A program made the translations under genes and the position numbers. A DNA stretch of 64,000 bases from Flavobacteriales bacterium (GTDB lineage: Bacteria > Bacteroidota > Bacteroidia > Flavobacteriales > Flavobacteriaceae): the NCBI GenBank assembly GCA_027067965.1, contig JAMOUV010000007.1, forward strand, positions 62,001 through 126,000, read 5' to 3'. The notes under the pieces were generated by a model, which worked only from the letters and a program-made list of their open reading frames with translations, did no database searches and was not told where the DNA came from. Of the stretch, positions 27,712 to 36,066 are shown in pieces. Numbering within the stretch: the stretch's first letter is position 1; every line of letters starts with the position of its first letter.

Positions 27712-28784
27712 ACAAAGGGCAATTTTACCGCTTTGGCCGGCACGAGTTTTTTACGAATTTTGATAAAAAATTCGCTTCCTTCATTTGAATATTCCGGCGG
27801 CACATAAGCCATACCGATGGCTTTATTCAAGACAGGCGACATGGTTCCCGAAGTTACTTTTCCAATGACATTTCCTTCCTTATCGGTTACTTCATAGCCA
27901 TGGCGGGCAATTCCCCGGTCTTCCAGCACAAAACCGGTAAGTAAACGGTCCACTCCCCGTTCTTTTTGTTTTTTCAAGGATTCCGATCCTAAAAAACCGG
28001 TTTTTAATTTCGTAATCCAATTAAGCCGGGCCTCCAGCGGGGTGGTCGATTCGTCGATATCGTTTCCGTATAAGCAATATCCTTTTTCGAGTCGCAAAGT
28101 ATCTCTCGCGCCCAATCCGCAAGGTTTCAAATTATCTTTGCCCGCTTCAAACAAACTCAGCCAAATATCCTTTGCCTTAGCAGCCGGTGCATAAACTTCA
28201 AAACCTTTTTCTCCTGTATAACCCGTAGTGGATAGCAAAATATCATCGTGTCCGGCCAAACGCAAAGTACGATGGGTATAAAAAGGCATATCTTCGACCG
28301 GTTCGTCGGTCAATTCGGCTATAATGCTAGGAGCAAGCGGCCCTTGGACGGCCAAAATCGCCATATCGTCCGAAAGATTTTTTAATTCCACATCGTAATC
28401 CCGGGCGTATTGCTTCAAATGAGCATAATCCTTGTCAATATTGGAGGCATTAACCACAAGCATATACTTATTCTCACCCAATTGATAAACCAATAAATCG
28501 TCGATAATACCTCCGTTTTCGTTGGTCAAAACCGAATATTGTACCTTACCGGGAAACAATTTTTCCACATCGTTGGAGGTCATATATTGAAGAAAATCCT
28601 TGGCATCCTTCCCTTCCACGATAAAATTTCCCATATGAGATACATCAAACACACCGGCTTTATTTCGTACTTGTAAGTGTTCGGCATTGATTCCTTCATA
28701 TTGAACGGGCATTTCAAAGCCGGCAAAGTCAATAAGTTTGGCACCGGCCGATTGATGTATTTCGTATAACGGTGTTTTTTTCAT
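27708..28784 (-). CDS. gcvT: Aminomethyltransferase, glycine cleavage system T protein
   Basis: This cytosolic enzyme takes the aminomethyl group from the H protein and passes it to tetrahydrofolate, releasing ammonia, as part of glycine cleavage. It has 358 residues. Motifs are FAGFEMPVQYEG at the N-terminus, VFDVSHMGNF, the folate-binding region with TGYTGEKGFEVY, GLGARDTLRLEKGYCLYG and the C-terminal VTSGTMSPVLNKAIGMAYV. The stop overlaps the end of the GMC gene by 4 bases on the opposite strand. gcvH and gcvP are not nearby. No glycine riboswitch was seen in the 118-base gap upstream. Confidence 0.97.
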   Translation of the reverse strand: MKKTPLYEIHQSAGAKLIDFAGFEMPVQYEGINAEHLQVRNKAGVFDVSHMGNFIVEGKDAKDFLQYMTSNDVEKLFPGKVQYSVLTNENGGIIDDLLVYQLGENKYMLVVNASNIDKDYAHLKQYARDYDVELKNLSDDMAILAVQGPLAPSIIAELTDEPVEDMPFYTHRTLRLAGHDDILLSTTGYTGEKGFEVYAPAAKAKDIWLSLFEAGKDNLKPCGLGARDTLRLEKGYCLYGNDIDESTTPLEARLNWITKLKTGFLGSESLKKQKERGVDRLLTGFVLEDRGIARHGYEVTDKEGNVIGKVTSGTMSPVLNKAIGMAYVPPEYSNEGSEFFIKIRKKLVPAKAVKLPFV

Positions 28785-28824
28785 CGATTAGATTTTGGCG
28801 GTAATTTATTCAATATTTTTCAAA

Positions 28825-28848
28825 TTTCCGGCAACATATTGCCGGTTT
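28825..28848 (-). terminator. Possible terminator between hisS and gcvT
   Basis: CCGGCAA and TTGCCGG form a perfect 7-base stem with a CATA loop. On the minus strand the tract after it is only AAATTTG, so it is a weak terminator or a processing hairpin at the end of hisS. Confidence 0.4.
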
Positions 28849-28902
28849 GTGATGCGAAATATTTTTAAAAATAAATCCATATCCCTGCTTGCGGCCGGCG
28901 GT

Positions 28903-30264
28903 TTAATTTTTGCCGGTACCAATTATTTTTCTCATTTCTTCGAAGTCAAGTTGTGTTTGACTACCTTCCTGCATATTTTTAAGGGTGAATTTTTGGGCTT
29001 TCATTTCATCCTCCCCTGCCATTACCACAAAAGGAATATTACGTTTTGCAGCATATTGCAATTGTTTCTTGAGTTTTACCGCATCGGGGTATAACTCGGC
29101 GGAAATACCCGTTTCACGCAACTTTTTAACGGCTTTCCATGAATAAGCGGCTTCTTTGTCCCCGAAATTTACAAACATAACTTGCGGTTCAAAACCCCGA
29201 AGCCCTTCAAATAATTTCATTTCTTCCATCACCAATAAAATCCGGTCCAAGCCGAATGAAATTCCGGCACCGCTTATATCTTTCACACCGAAAATTTCCG
29301 TTAAATTGTCATAACGGCCGCCTCCGCCCAATGAACCCATTTGAACCGACTTCGCCCTGACTTCCATGATGGTGCCGGTGTAATAATCCAATCCGCGTGC
29401 AAGGGATAAATCGGGCACCAATTCGGCATGGCTTAAAGGACTTACCCGGCTTAAAACCGTTTTTAATTCCTCCACGCCTTCCATACCTTCGGGGATGTCT
29501 CTCAACAACGGCTCCAAATGCTCCGGCATTTTGTCCGGCGATATGGAAAAAATTTCTCTTAATTTAAAGGCGGTTTGTGCGGAAATGCCGCTTTTTTGCC
29601 ATTCGGCTACCACCTTGTCCCATCCTATTTTGTCCAATTTGTCCAATGCGGTCATGAAGGGTTGTTTGACATCTTCCAAATTGAATTTATGGATGATACC
29701 GTTCAAAATTTTCCGGTGATTAATTCGTATTTCCACCGGTATTTTCAATTCGGAAAACACATCGTTGTACAATTGAATGAATTCCACTTCTTGCCATAGC
29801 GATTTGCTTCCCAACACATCCGCATCGCATTGATAAAATTCCCGGAAACGCCCTTTTTGCGGACGGTCGGCCCGCCAAACCGGTTGAATTTGATAGCGCT
29901 TGAAAGGAAAAACAATTTCATTGCGATGCATGACCACATAACGTGCCAAGGGTACCGTCAAATCATAGCGCAGGGCTTTTTCGGAAATATACGGTACCAT
30001 TTTCGATGCATTTTTTTCTTCGTACACGGCAGGCGGAACTTTTTTAAGGAAATCTCCCGAATTGAGAATTTTAAAAATCAGTTTGTCCCCTTCGTTACCG
30101 TATTTTCCTGTCAGGGTTTCCAATTTTTCAAAAGCCGGGGTTTCTACCGGTTGAAAACCTGATCGTTCGAAAGCATTTTTGATTTTTTCGATAATAAATT
30201 GGCGTTTGGCAAGTTGTTCCGGTGTAAAATCCCGTGTTCCTTTGGGCAAAGCCGCTTTAATCAT
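28903..30264 (-). CDS. hisS: Histidyl-tRNA synthetase
   Basis: A class II synthetase that attaches histidine to tRNA-His. The open frame runs to 30402 (499 residues), but the ATG at 30264 gives MIKAALPKGTRDFTPEQ, the usual N-terminus, and 453 residues. A TAACTTTG element at 30280-30287 is within the long form, so the short form is preferred. Motif 2 is PVWRADRPQKGRFREFYQCDADVLG and the histidine-specific motifs LARGLDYYTGTI and ISGAGISFGLDRILLVME are present. The C-terminal anticodon-binding domain ends in EMRKIIGTGKN. It is divergent from the beta-helix lipoprotein gene. Confidence 0.96.
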   Translation of the reverse strand: MIKAALPKGTRDFTPEQLAKRQFIIEKIKNAFERSGFQPVETPAFEKLETLTGKYGNEGDKLIFKILNSGDFLKKVPPAVYEEKNASKMVPYISEKALRYDLTVPLARYVVMHRNEIVFPFKRYQIQPVWRADRPQKGRFREFYQCDADVLGSKSLWQEVEFIQLYNDVFSELKIPVEIRINHRKILNGIIHKFNLEDVKQPFMTALDKLDKIGWDKVVAEWQKSGISAQTAFKLREIFSISPDKMPEHLEPLLRDIPEGMEGVEELKTVLSRVSPLSHAELVPDLSLARGLDYYTGTIMEVRAKSVQMGSLGGGGRYDNLTEIFGVKDISGAGISFGLDRILLVMEEMKLFEGLRGFEPQVMFVNFGDKEAAYSWKAVKKLRETGISAELYPDAVKLKKQLQYAAKRNIPFVVMAGEDEMKAQKFTLKNMQEGSQTQLDFEEMRKIIGTGKN

Positions 30265-30279
30265 AGCAAGGCGTTTTGG

Positions 30280-30287
30280 CAAAGTTA
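30280..30287 (-). promoter_or_regulatory. -7 promoter element for hisS
   Basis: Minus-strand TAACTTTG, an exact TAnnTTTG match, ends 16 bases before the chosen hisS ATG. It supports the shorter start. Confidence 0.5.
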
Positions 30288-30384
30288 CATTAATCTTCGC
30301 AAATAAAATTTCGTTTCCTTTTTTCTTCGAAAAAACAAATAAAAAATTCAGGGTTAATGGTCGGAAAATTCTACCTAAAAAACT

Positions 30385-30392
30385 TAACTTTG
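30385..30392 (+). promoter_or_regulatory. -7 promoter element for the beta-helix lipoprotein
   Basis: TAACTTTG, an exact TAnnTTTG match 45 bases before the ATG at 30438, in the hisS divergent region. Confidence 0.5.
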
Positions 30393-30437
30393 CATTATTC
30401 ATAATTTATTTTCGGCTTTCACGTTAATTAAAATAGG

Positions 30438-31973
30438 ATGAAATACCGCGGATTTTTTATTTTTTTGTTTGGACTGTTACTAATTTTGCACGAAACGTCT
30501 TGCCGCAAACGTTTCGAAACCGTACGTTCGGCCGGTGATTTTCGCACTTCGACCGATACCGTTTTTCTCGATTCCGTTTTTACGGGTATTTCTTCTCCCA
30601 CTTATGCCTTTAAAATTTATAATACTTCCACCAAAAGTATTTCCATTGATAAAATATCACCTCTTCGGGGACAAGCGAGTTTTTACCGGCTCAATGTGGA
30701 CGGTGAAGCGGGAAAAATTTTTAATAATGTTATTATTCCTCCTCGCGATAGTATTTATGTTTTTGTCGAACTAACGGCCGATATTTCCCAACTGACCGAT
30801 CCGGTTTACGAAGAAAAGTTACTTATTCGAGACCAAGCCGTTACCGATACCGTATGGCTTACGGCTTTTGTGAAAGATGCTTATTTTCTGTATCCCAAAC
30901 AACACGCCGACCATAGTTTGGATAGCATTCAAGTCGGGACGTATGCCAACGGCACCCCGATTCGTGTTCCGGGATTTCTTATTTCGAATGATACGACGAT
31001 CACCGCCGATAAACCTGTCGTGATTTACGGACATTTGGGCGTTCCACCCGGAAAAACTTTAACCGTAGAAGCAGGCGCACATTTGTATTTCCATTATAAT
31101 TCGGGCATTGTGGTGTTTGAAGATGCCTCCATTCATATCAACGGTCACCTGGGCAATGAAGTTATCCTCGAAGACGACCGCATGCAAGAAGAATATGAAA
31201 ACGCACCGGGTATGTGGAATTTTATATGGCTCAAAACGGGAAGTAAAAATAATAAGATTAATTATGCCATCGTTAAAAATGCCATAGCCGGCGTCATTGC
31301 GCATCCGCATAATGATAACGGCGATAAAGTTTTGACCATTACCAATACGCAAATTTATAATTCCTCCGCTTACAATTTGATAGCCATTGCTTCCTATGTG
31401 GAAGGCAATAATTTGGTCTTTAACAATAGTGGCAGTTCGGGATTGGCTATATTTTTAGGCGGAAAATACGATTTTAAACATTGCACTTTCGCCAATTATT
31501 CCGGTACGGCGCGTTATCTGACTTCCGCATCCGTATTTATCACCAATCAGTATGAATCTTACGATGATCAAGGAAACCCCGTGACTTATGTGCATGATTT
31601 GGAGCAATGCCACATTTCCAATTCGATTATTTACGGCAACCAACAAATTGAATTTTACGCTATAAAAAATGATGCCGCTTCCATGCATTTTTTTCTACAA
31701 AATAATCTTATTCGGTTTGAAGATACACAAAACCAAATCAATGAAGATTACTTGGATTTCTCCAATAACACTTATTATGCCGGCAACGTGCTGAACGCGA
31801 ATCCGGCTTTTGAAAATCCCGACGAAAACAAAATGCGCATCGATACACAAAGTGCGGCCCGGGGAATCGGTGATCCGCAAATCACCGCCTTGGTTCCCCT
31901 GGATATTTTAGGAATCGACCGGACCGATTCGCCGGATGCAGGCGCCTACAAACACATGGATTTGGATAATTAA
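30438..31973 (+). CDS. Lipoprotein with right-handed parallel beta-helix
   Basis: A 511-residue lipoprotein. Signal peptide with lipobox ETSC (lipidated Cys22). After a beta-sandwich-like N-terminal part (residues 30-150, with FKIYNTSTKSISIDKISPLRG), the region from about 175 to 470 has repeated short strands with Asn and Gly turns (ASIHINGHLGNEVILEDD, KINYAIVKNAIAGVIAHPH, NNLVFNNSGSSGLAIFLGG, CHISNSIIYGNQQIEFYAI), the pattern of a parallel beta-helix. The end, DILGIDRTDSPDAGAYKH, is a common closing motif in such Bacteroidota proteins. Substrate or role is unknown; no lyase catalytic residues are clear. It stands alone between hisS and the trpB2 leader. Confidence 0.82.
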   Translation: MKYRGFFIFLFGLLLILHETSCRKRFETVRSAGDFRTSTDTVFLDSVFTGISSPTYAFKIYNTSTKSISIDKISPLRGQASFYRLNVDGEAGKIFNNVIIPPRDSIYVFVELTADISQLTDPVYEEKLLIRDQAVTDTVWLTAFVKDAYFLYPKQHADHSLDSIQVGTYANGTPIRVPGFLISNDTTITADKPVVIYGHLGVPPGKTLTVEAGAHLYFHYNSGIVVFEDASIHINGHLGNEVILEDDRMQEEYENAPGMWNFIWLKTGSKNNKINYAIVKNAIAGVIAHPHNDNGDKVLTITNTQIYNSSAYNLIAIASYVEGNNLVFNNSGSSGLAIFLGGKYDFKHCTFANYSGTARYLTSASVFITNQYESYDDQGNPVTYVHDLEQCHISNSIIYGNQQIEFYAIKNDAASMHFFLQNNLIRFEDTQNQINEDYLDFSNNTYYAGNVLNANPAFENPDENKMRIDTQSAARGIGDPQITALVPLDILGIDRTDSPDAGAYKHMDLDN

Positions 31974-32020
31974 TTTGGTCAATTAAAAAAAAATTTCTAT
32001 CATTGCCTTTCAAAACTTAA

Positions 32021-32028
32021 TAATTTTG
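32021..32028 (+). promoter_or_regulatory. -7 promoter element for the trpB2 leader
   Basis: TAATTTTG, an exact TAnnTTTG match, with an ATTG 15 bases upstream as a weak -33. It would start a transcript near 32034, just before the Trp-rich leader codons and the attenuator. Confidence 0.55.
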
Positions 32029-32031
32029 AAT

Positions 32032-32094
32032 TTGAATTTAATTTCGACACAAAATACTTGGTGGTGGCAAACGGATAAACCCGCTTGCCCGTAA
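32032..32094 (+). CDS. Putative trp leader peptide with Trp-Trp-Trp
   Basis: A short frame ends at TAA 32092-32094 and contains three TGG codons in a row at 32059-32067. From the TTG at 32032 it would be 20 residues: MNLISTQNTWWWQTDKPACP. There is no ATG in frame. An ATT at 32041 could instead start a 17-residue peptide and fits a transcript start near 32034 better. The triple Trp, the short length, and the terminator and antiterminator sequences that follow all fit a classical attenuation leader, in which ribosome stalling at Trp codons reports tryptophan shortage. The start codon is not settled. Confidence 0.6.
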   Translation: MNLISTQNTWWWQTDKPACP

Positions 32095-32150
32095 CCTTAT
32101 TTTGCGTCCGGATATTATACAAGGCGTCTCCGTTACGGGACGTCTTTTTT
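32070..32150 (+). promoter_or_regulatory. Tryptophan attenuator upstream of trpB2
   Basis: Two exclusive structures can form. Terminator: 32121-32132 pairs with 32136-32146 (11 pairs, one bulged T at 32129) around a TTA loop, followed by six T. Antiterminator: CCCGTAAC (32088-32095) pairs perfectly with GTTACGGG (32132-32139), which takes away part of the terminator stem. A further 6-base match, AACGGA (32070-32075) with TCCGTT (32129-32134), also competes. The CCCGTAAC block contains the leader peptide stop codon. A ribosome reaching the stop would cover it and favour termination, while one stalled on the Trp codons would leave it free. This is inferred from sequence alone. Confidence 0.7.
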
Positions 32151-32180
32151 ATTTGAAAAGAAACTAAAAACCATATAACT

Positions 32181-33563
32181 ATGAGCAAAAAAACACATCC
32201 GAAAAAAATTTATTTACCCGAAGAAAAGTTACCTAAAACATGGTACAACATTGTGGCGGACATGCCCAATAAGCCATTGCCGCCCTTGCACCCCGCTACC
32301 AAGCAACCGGTAGGACCGGACGATTTGGCCCCGCTGTTCCCCGTGGAATTAATCATGCAGGAAGTCACCCAAGAACGCTATGTGGACATTCCGGAACCGG
32401 TGCGCGAAATCTATAAAATCTGGAGGCCTTCTCCCCTGATACGTGCCTACGAACTGGAAAAGGCCTTGGACACACCGGCCAAAATCTACTACAAATACGA
32501 AGGCGTCAGCCCCGCCGGCTCACACAAACCCAATACCGCCGTGGCACAAGCATTTTATAATGCCCGGGAAGGCGTAAAAAAAATCACCACCGAAACCGGC
32601 GCCGGTCAGTGGGGAAGTGCGTTGAGTTATGCCACACAATTGTTCGACATCGAATTGCAAGTGTTTATGGTGAAGGTAAGTTACAATCAAAAACCCTATC
32701 GAAAAACCATGATGAACATTTGGAAAGGCAATGTGGTGCCTTCTCCGTCGAATTTGACCGAAACCGGAAGAAAAATTTTGGCCGAAGATCCGGATAATCC
32801 CGGAAGTTTGGGAATTGCCATTTCCGAAGCCATCGAAATGGCCGTGAAAGATCCGCATACCAAATATTCCTTGGGGTCGGTGCTCAATCATGTGTTGTTG
32901 CATCAAACGGTCATCGGACTGGAAGCCAAAGAACAAATGGAAATGGCGGATGCCTACCCGGATGTGGTCATCGGATGTTTTGGCGGCGGTTCCAATTTTG
33001 CCGGCATTTCCTTTCCTTTCCTTCAAGACAAACTCACCCGGGGCAAAGACATGCGCGTGATAGCCGTGGAACCGGATTCTTGTCCCAAACTCACCCGCGG
33101 CGAATTCCGCTACGATTTCGGCGATACCATCGGCATGACGCCGCTTATTCCTATGTACACCTTGGGACACAATTTCATGCCGCCGGCCATTCATGCGGGC
33201 GGATTGCGATATCATGGCGCGGGCGCCATCGTAAGTCAATTGCTCAATGACGGCATTATCGAAGCATCGGCCGTGCCGCAATTGGAAAGTTTCGAGGCCG
33301 GTATTTTATTCGCCCGCACCGAAGGCATCATTCCCGCACCCGAATCCACCCATGCAGTGACACAGACCATCCGCGAAGCCGTAAAGGCCCGCGAAGAAGG
33401 CAAGGAAATTACCATTCTGTTCAATCTTTCCGGTCACGGTCACATCGATTTGGGCGCCTACGAGCAGTATTTGAACAAGGAAATTCATAATTATTCCGTC
33501 ACCGACGACCAAATTGCCGAAAATCTCAAGGTATTGGACGATATGGGTTTCCCCAAAATCTGA
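32181..33563 (+). CDS. trpB2: TrpB2-type tryptophan synthase beta-like enzyme
   Basis: A 460-residue PLP enzyme of the TrpB2 subfamily, which makes tryptophan from indole and serine and acts without the usual TrpA partner contact. The PLP lysine is Lys116 in [10 protein letters not shown], the catalytic Glu is in TETGAGQWG, and the phosphate cup is GCFGGGSNF. The long N-terminal extension (residues 1-60) and [25 protein letters not shown] are typical of TrpB2. It starts 30 bases after a Trp-codon attenuator and ends with a perfect 10-base-stem terminator, so it is transcribed alone. Its third codon positions look richer in G and C than in its neighbours. No other trp gene is in the window. 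Confidence 0.93.
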   Translation: MSKKTHPKKIYLPEEKLPKTWYNIVADMPNKPLPPLHPATKQPVGPDDLAPLFPVELIMQEVTQERYVDIPEPVREIYKIWRPSPLIRAYELEKALDTPAKIYYKYEGVSPAGSHKPNTAVAQAFYNAREGVKKITTETGAGQWGSALSYATQLFDIELQVFMVKVSYNQKPYRKTMMNIWKGNVVPSPSNLTETGRKILAEDPDNPGSLGIAISEAIEMAVKDPHTKYSLGSVLNHVLLHQTVIGLEAKEQMEMADAYPDVVIGCFGGGSNFAGISFPFLQDKLTRGKDMRVIAVEPDSCPKLTRGEFRYDFGDTIGMTPLIPMYTLGHNFMPPAIHAGGLRYHGAGAIVSQLLNDGIIEASAVPQLESFEAGILFARTEGIIPAPESTHAVTQTIREAVKAREEGKEITILFNLSGHGHIDLGAYEQYLNKEIHNYSVTDDQIAENLKVLDDMGFPKI

Positions 33564-33581
33564 CCGGCTTGGTCCGGCCCG

Positions 33582-33612
33582 TAAAACCGCTTGTTTATCG
33601 AGCGGTTTTACT
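33582..33612 (+). terminator. Rho-independent terminator after trpB2
   Basis: TAAAACCGCT and AGCGGTTTTA form a perfect 10-base stem with a 9-base loop, 20 bases after the stop codon. Confidence 0.85.
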
Positions 33613-33638
33613 TATTTTGCGCGTCAAAATATTTAAGG

Positions 33639-34199
33639 ATGAAACAACGAATTTGGATTTTACTATTCCTTGTGACGGCTTTTTATGCCTACGGGCAACA
33701 TGCGCAATACATTTCGGTGCAATCGGGACTTCATTTCGATTCCTACAATTCATTGGGCGCCAGAATATACACCGAATTTCAACGCAATTTAAACGCCCGG
33801 ACTTCCTACGGCATATTCGTGGAACACACCCGTTATCTCAGCCGCTATATGACCGATTACTATCCCGGGATTTATTCCGATTGGCATATAGTGGGATATC
33901 AAAGGCATTTCCATGTAAAATTATGGAAAAACATCTTGTTTTGGCAACTCGGCGTGGGAGGCGGCTTGTCACATTTGTCTTGGACCAACAACGGACATTA
34001 CGATGAATTCGGCATCAACCTGACTTTTCATGCCACTTTAAACATCAAACTGGGCAAAAACGTGTATTTGGAAACCACTCCCGTTCCGATTTTGGTGCCG
34101 TTTAGCCGGTTCTATATTCATTACATGCCCCGGTTGAATAATTTGCGCCCCGTTTATTCAGGCACCTTTCATGCCGTGGGGCTTAAAATCAAAATCTGA
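33639..34199 (+). CDS. Exported beta-barrel-like protein of unknown function
   Basis: A 186-residue exported protein. The open frame starts at 33591, but the ATG at 33639 gives a clear signal peptide (MKQRIWILLFLVTAFYAYGQ). The mature part alternates aromatic and polar residues with short turns (SLGARIYTEFQRNLNARTSYGIFVEHTRYL; GYQRHFHVKLWKNILFWQLGVGGG; GINLTFHATLNIKLG; HAVGLKIKI), the look of a small outer-membrane barrel or OmpW/lipid A palmitoyltransferase-sized protein. No family name can be given. It sits alone between the trpB2 terminator and the SRP RNA. Confidence 0.75.
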   Translation: MKQRIWILLFLVTAFYAYGQHAQYISVQSGLHFDSYNSLGARIYTEFQRNLNARTSYGIFVEHTRYLSRYMTDYYPGIYSDWHIVGYQRHFHVKLWKNILFWQLGVGGGLSHLSWTNNGHYDEFGINLTFHATLNIKLGKNVYLETTPVPILVPFSRFYIHYMPRLNNLRPVYSGTFHAVGLKIKI

Positions 34200-34225
34200 C
34201 GCTTGTCCTTCATATAAAAATTTCG

Positions 34226-34233
34226 TAATTTTG
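34226..34233 (+). promoter_or_regulatory. -7 promoter element for SRP RNA
   Basis: TAATTTTG, an exact TAnnTTTG match six bases before the 5' end of the RNA, with TTG 20 bases upstream at 34203. Confidence 0.7.
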
Positions 34234-34237
34234 CACC

Positions 34238-34337
34238 GGGCAAGTCCCGCACAACCAGCTCCCTCCGAATCCCCCAGGGCAGGAATGCAGCAAGGGTAAG
34301 GAGGTCGTAGCGGTGTGATGCGGATCACTTGCCTTTT
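34238..34337 (+). ncRNA. ffs: Signal recognition particle RNA, small bacterial (4.5S) type
   Basis: About 100 bases. The closing stem is GGCAAGT (34239-34245) with ACTTGCC (34327-34333), followed by a T run as terminator. The apical part CTCCCTCC...CCCCAGGGCAGGAATGCAGCAAGGGTAAGGAGG, split here, holds the AGGAATGCAGCAAGGG core, the conserved Ffh-binding loop of small SRP RNAs. With Ffh it targets nascent membrane and exported proteins. A good promoter element lies directly upstream. Confidence 0.95.
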
Positions 34338-34447
34338 TTATTATCTATTTATCGAAAATTTCCTATTCTTAATTCCCGGTTATCATTTTAATTTACTCAT
34401 TTATTTATAAAATTAAAAACTCTTCATTTATTATAATGAGCAACCGG

Positions 34448-34478
34448 TTTGGATTTAATCAAATAAATAATAAATTTG
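34448..34478 (+). promoter_or_regulatory. Promoter of PPK2 gene, TTTG-N19-TAAATTTG
   Basis: TTTG at 34448-34451 and TAAATTTG at 34471-34478 with a 19-base spacer, a full match to the Bacteroidota housekeeping promoter, 20 bases before the ATG at 34499. Confidence 0.75.
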
Positions 34479-34498
34479 TGCTTTAATACATTCCGATT

Positions 34499-35386
34499 AT
34501 GAAAAAAATAAACCCACGCGATTTTTTGATCAAACCCAAACAAAAGGTAAAAATCGACAAACTCCCTACGCGCATTGATTTGGAAGCCGATAAAGATACC
34601 ATTGAAAACGAATTGCGCAAAGTAAGACGTAAAATTGCCAAATTACAAACCAAAATTTATGCAGCCGGAACGCCGGCCGTTTACATCGGTATTCAAGGAA
34701 TGGACACGGCCGGAAAAGACAGTCTTATCCGGGAAGTTTTTAAAGATATTAATCCAAGCGGCATATTTGTATATGATTTCAAAAAACCCACCCAGGAAGA
34801 GCATGCTCATGATTTTATATGGCGGCATTATATCAAAATGCCCGAACGCGGATTATTTACCATACACAACCGTACGCATTACGAAGATGTATTGATCGCA
34901 CGCATCCATCCCGAATTGGTGCTGATGCAAAACATTTACGGTATCAATTCGTTGGATGATATTACGGACAAATTTTGGAAAAGCCGTTATCGTCAAATTA
35001 AAGACTTTGAACGTATTCAGCACGAAAACGGGACGGTCATGATCAAGATTTTTCTTCATTTATCCAAAGAAGAACAAAAAAACCGTTTCTTACGCCGGAT
35101 TCGCAGAGAAGACAAACAATGGAAATTCAATGCCGCCGATTTGAAAGAACGCCAACGTTGGGATGATTATATGCGGGTATATGAAGATGTATTGAATCAT
35201 ACTTCCACCTCTTATGCACCATGGTATGCCGTGCCGGCCGATGATAAACCCACAGCCCGATTGATTACCGCCAAAATTATCCATGACATTCTGAAAAAAT
35301 TAAAAGTGGACTTCCCTAAATTGAGTCCCGAAGAAAAGAAACAATTCGAAGAATACCGGAATCAATTACTCAACGAAAAAGACTAA
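34499..35386 (+). CDS. Polyphosphate kinase 2 family nucleotide phosphotransferase
   Basis: A cytosolic enzyme that moves phosphate between polyphosphate and nucleotides (ADP or AMP, GDP or GMP). It has 295 residues, single-domain length. The P-loop is GMDTAGKD (67-74), the lid and partner motifs are TIHNRTHYEDVLIARIHP and FLHLSKEEQKNRFLRR. The subgroup (class I to III) cannot be settled by eye; single-domain PPK2 of this length is usual for class I or III. It has its own full promoter and is followed 4 bases later by a membrane protein gene. Confidence 0.9.
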   Translation: MKKINPRDFLIKPKQKVKIDKLPTRIDLEADKDTIENELRKVRRKIAKLQTKIYAAGTPAVYIGIQGMDTAGKDSLIREVFKDINPSGIFVYDFKKPTQEEHAHDFIWRHYIKMPERGLFTIHNRTHYEDVLIARIHPELVLMQNIYGINSLDDITDKFWKSRYRQIKDFERIQHENGTVMIKIFLHLSKEEQKNRFLRRIRREDKQWKFNAADLKERQRWDDYMRVYEDVLNHTSTSYAPWYAVPADDKPTARLITAKIIHDILKKLKVDFPKLSPEEKKQFEEYRNQLLNEKD

Positions 35387-35390
35387 GACC

Positions 35391-36065
35391 ATGACCGAAT
35401 CGGCTTATTACGAATCATTGGGTGTGTTTTTCAACGGTGCCGACGCCGAAGTTTTTCTGAATTTATTGGAACAAAATAAAATTCCCGTTAAGGTGGAATT
35501 ATTATCTTTTGACGAAAATCCGGATACATTTTTCGGAATGGAAATTTTTACCAAAAAATCCGCAGTGGAACCCGCCCTGAAAATCAAACGGGAATTAATT
35601 GAAAAAACGCTGGAAAATCCGGATATGTATCTGTATCAAATCGACGAGGATGAACTTTTAAAAATTCCTTATCATCCCGAAGATGCCAATGATTTCGATT
35701 ATTGGGCTGCTTTGGAACTCATTCGTAAAAAAGGATTGCCCCTCGAAGAAAGAGATTGGGAAACATACCGGCAAGAAAAGTTAATAGAACGATATGAAAA
35801 GCAATTGCCCAAAAGTTCCGGTTTGTTTTTTGCCGCCATTTCCACTTTCGGATTGGGTTTGATGTTGTTGCTGCTCACTTACCGGACAATGGCACCCGTT
35901 TCTCTCTTATTTTTTGCAGGAAGTTTACTGATTGCCCGACATCTTGTCCGGAAGCCCGGCGAATTTACCGACAGCGAACGTAATAAAGGAAAAATCCTGA
36001 TGTGGATTTCCTTTATCATGATGTGGGTAGTGCTCTATTTTACATGGAAATACCTGCTCAATTGA
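35391..36065 (+). CDS. Membrane protein with DUF2007-like N-terminal part
   Basis: A 224-residue protein. The N-terminal region (YESLGVFFNGADAEVFLNLLEQNKIPVKVELL) resembles the small DUF2007 putative signalling fold, then a charged linker (residues 65-140) leads to three hydrophobic helices (about 143-160, 165-182 and 203-222) separated by KPGEFTDSERNKGK. The start is 4 bases after the PPK2 stop, so it is in the same operon. Function unknown. A role in sensing linked to polyphosphate would be speculation. Confidence 0.75.
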   Translation: MTESAYYESLGVFFNGADAEVFLNLLEQNKIPVKVELLSFDENPDTFFGMEIFTKKSAVEPALKIKRELIEKTLENPDMYLYQIDEDELLKIPYHPEDANDFDYWAALELIRKKGLPLEERDWETYRQEKLIERYEKQLPKSSGLFFAAISTFGLGLMLLLLTYRTMAPVSLLFFAGSLLIARHLVRKPGEFTDSERNKGKILMWISFIMMWVVLYFTWKYLLN

Positions 36066-36066
36066 T

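Noticed and set aside
28785-28902. Glycine riboswitch before gcvT
   Set aside because: The gap is only 118 bases and shows a simple hairpin but no glycine aptamer core.
28795-29094. 99-codon plus-strand frame over the end of hisS
   Set aside because: Mostly antisense to hisS.
30265-30402. Long form of hisS starting at 30402
   Set aside because: The extra 46 residues have no family match and contain the likely hisS promoter element.
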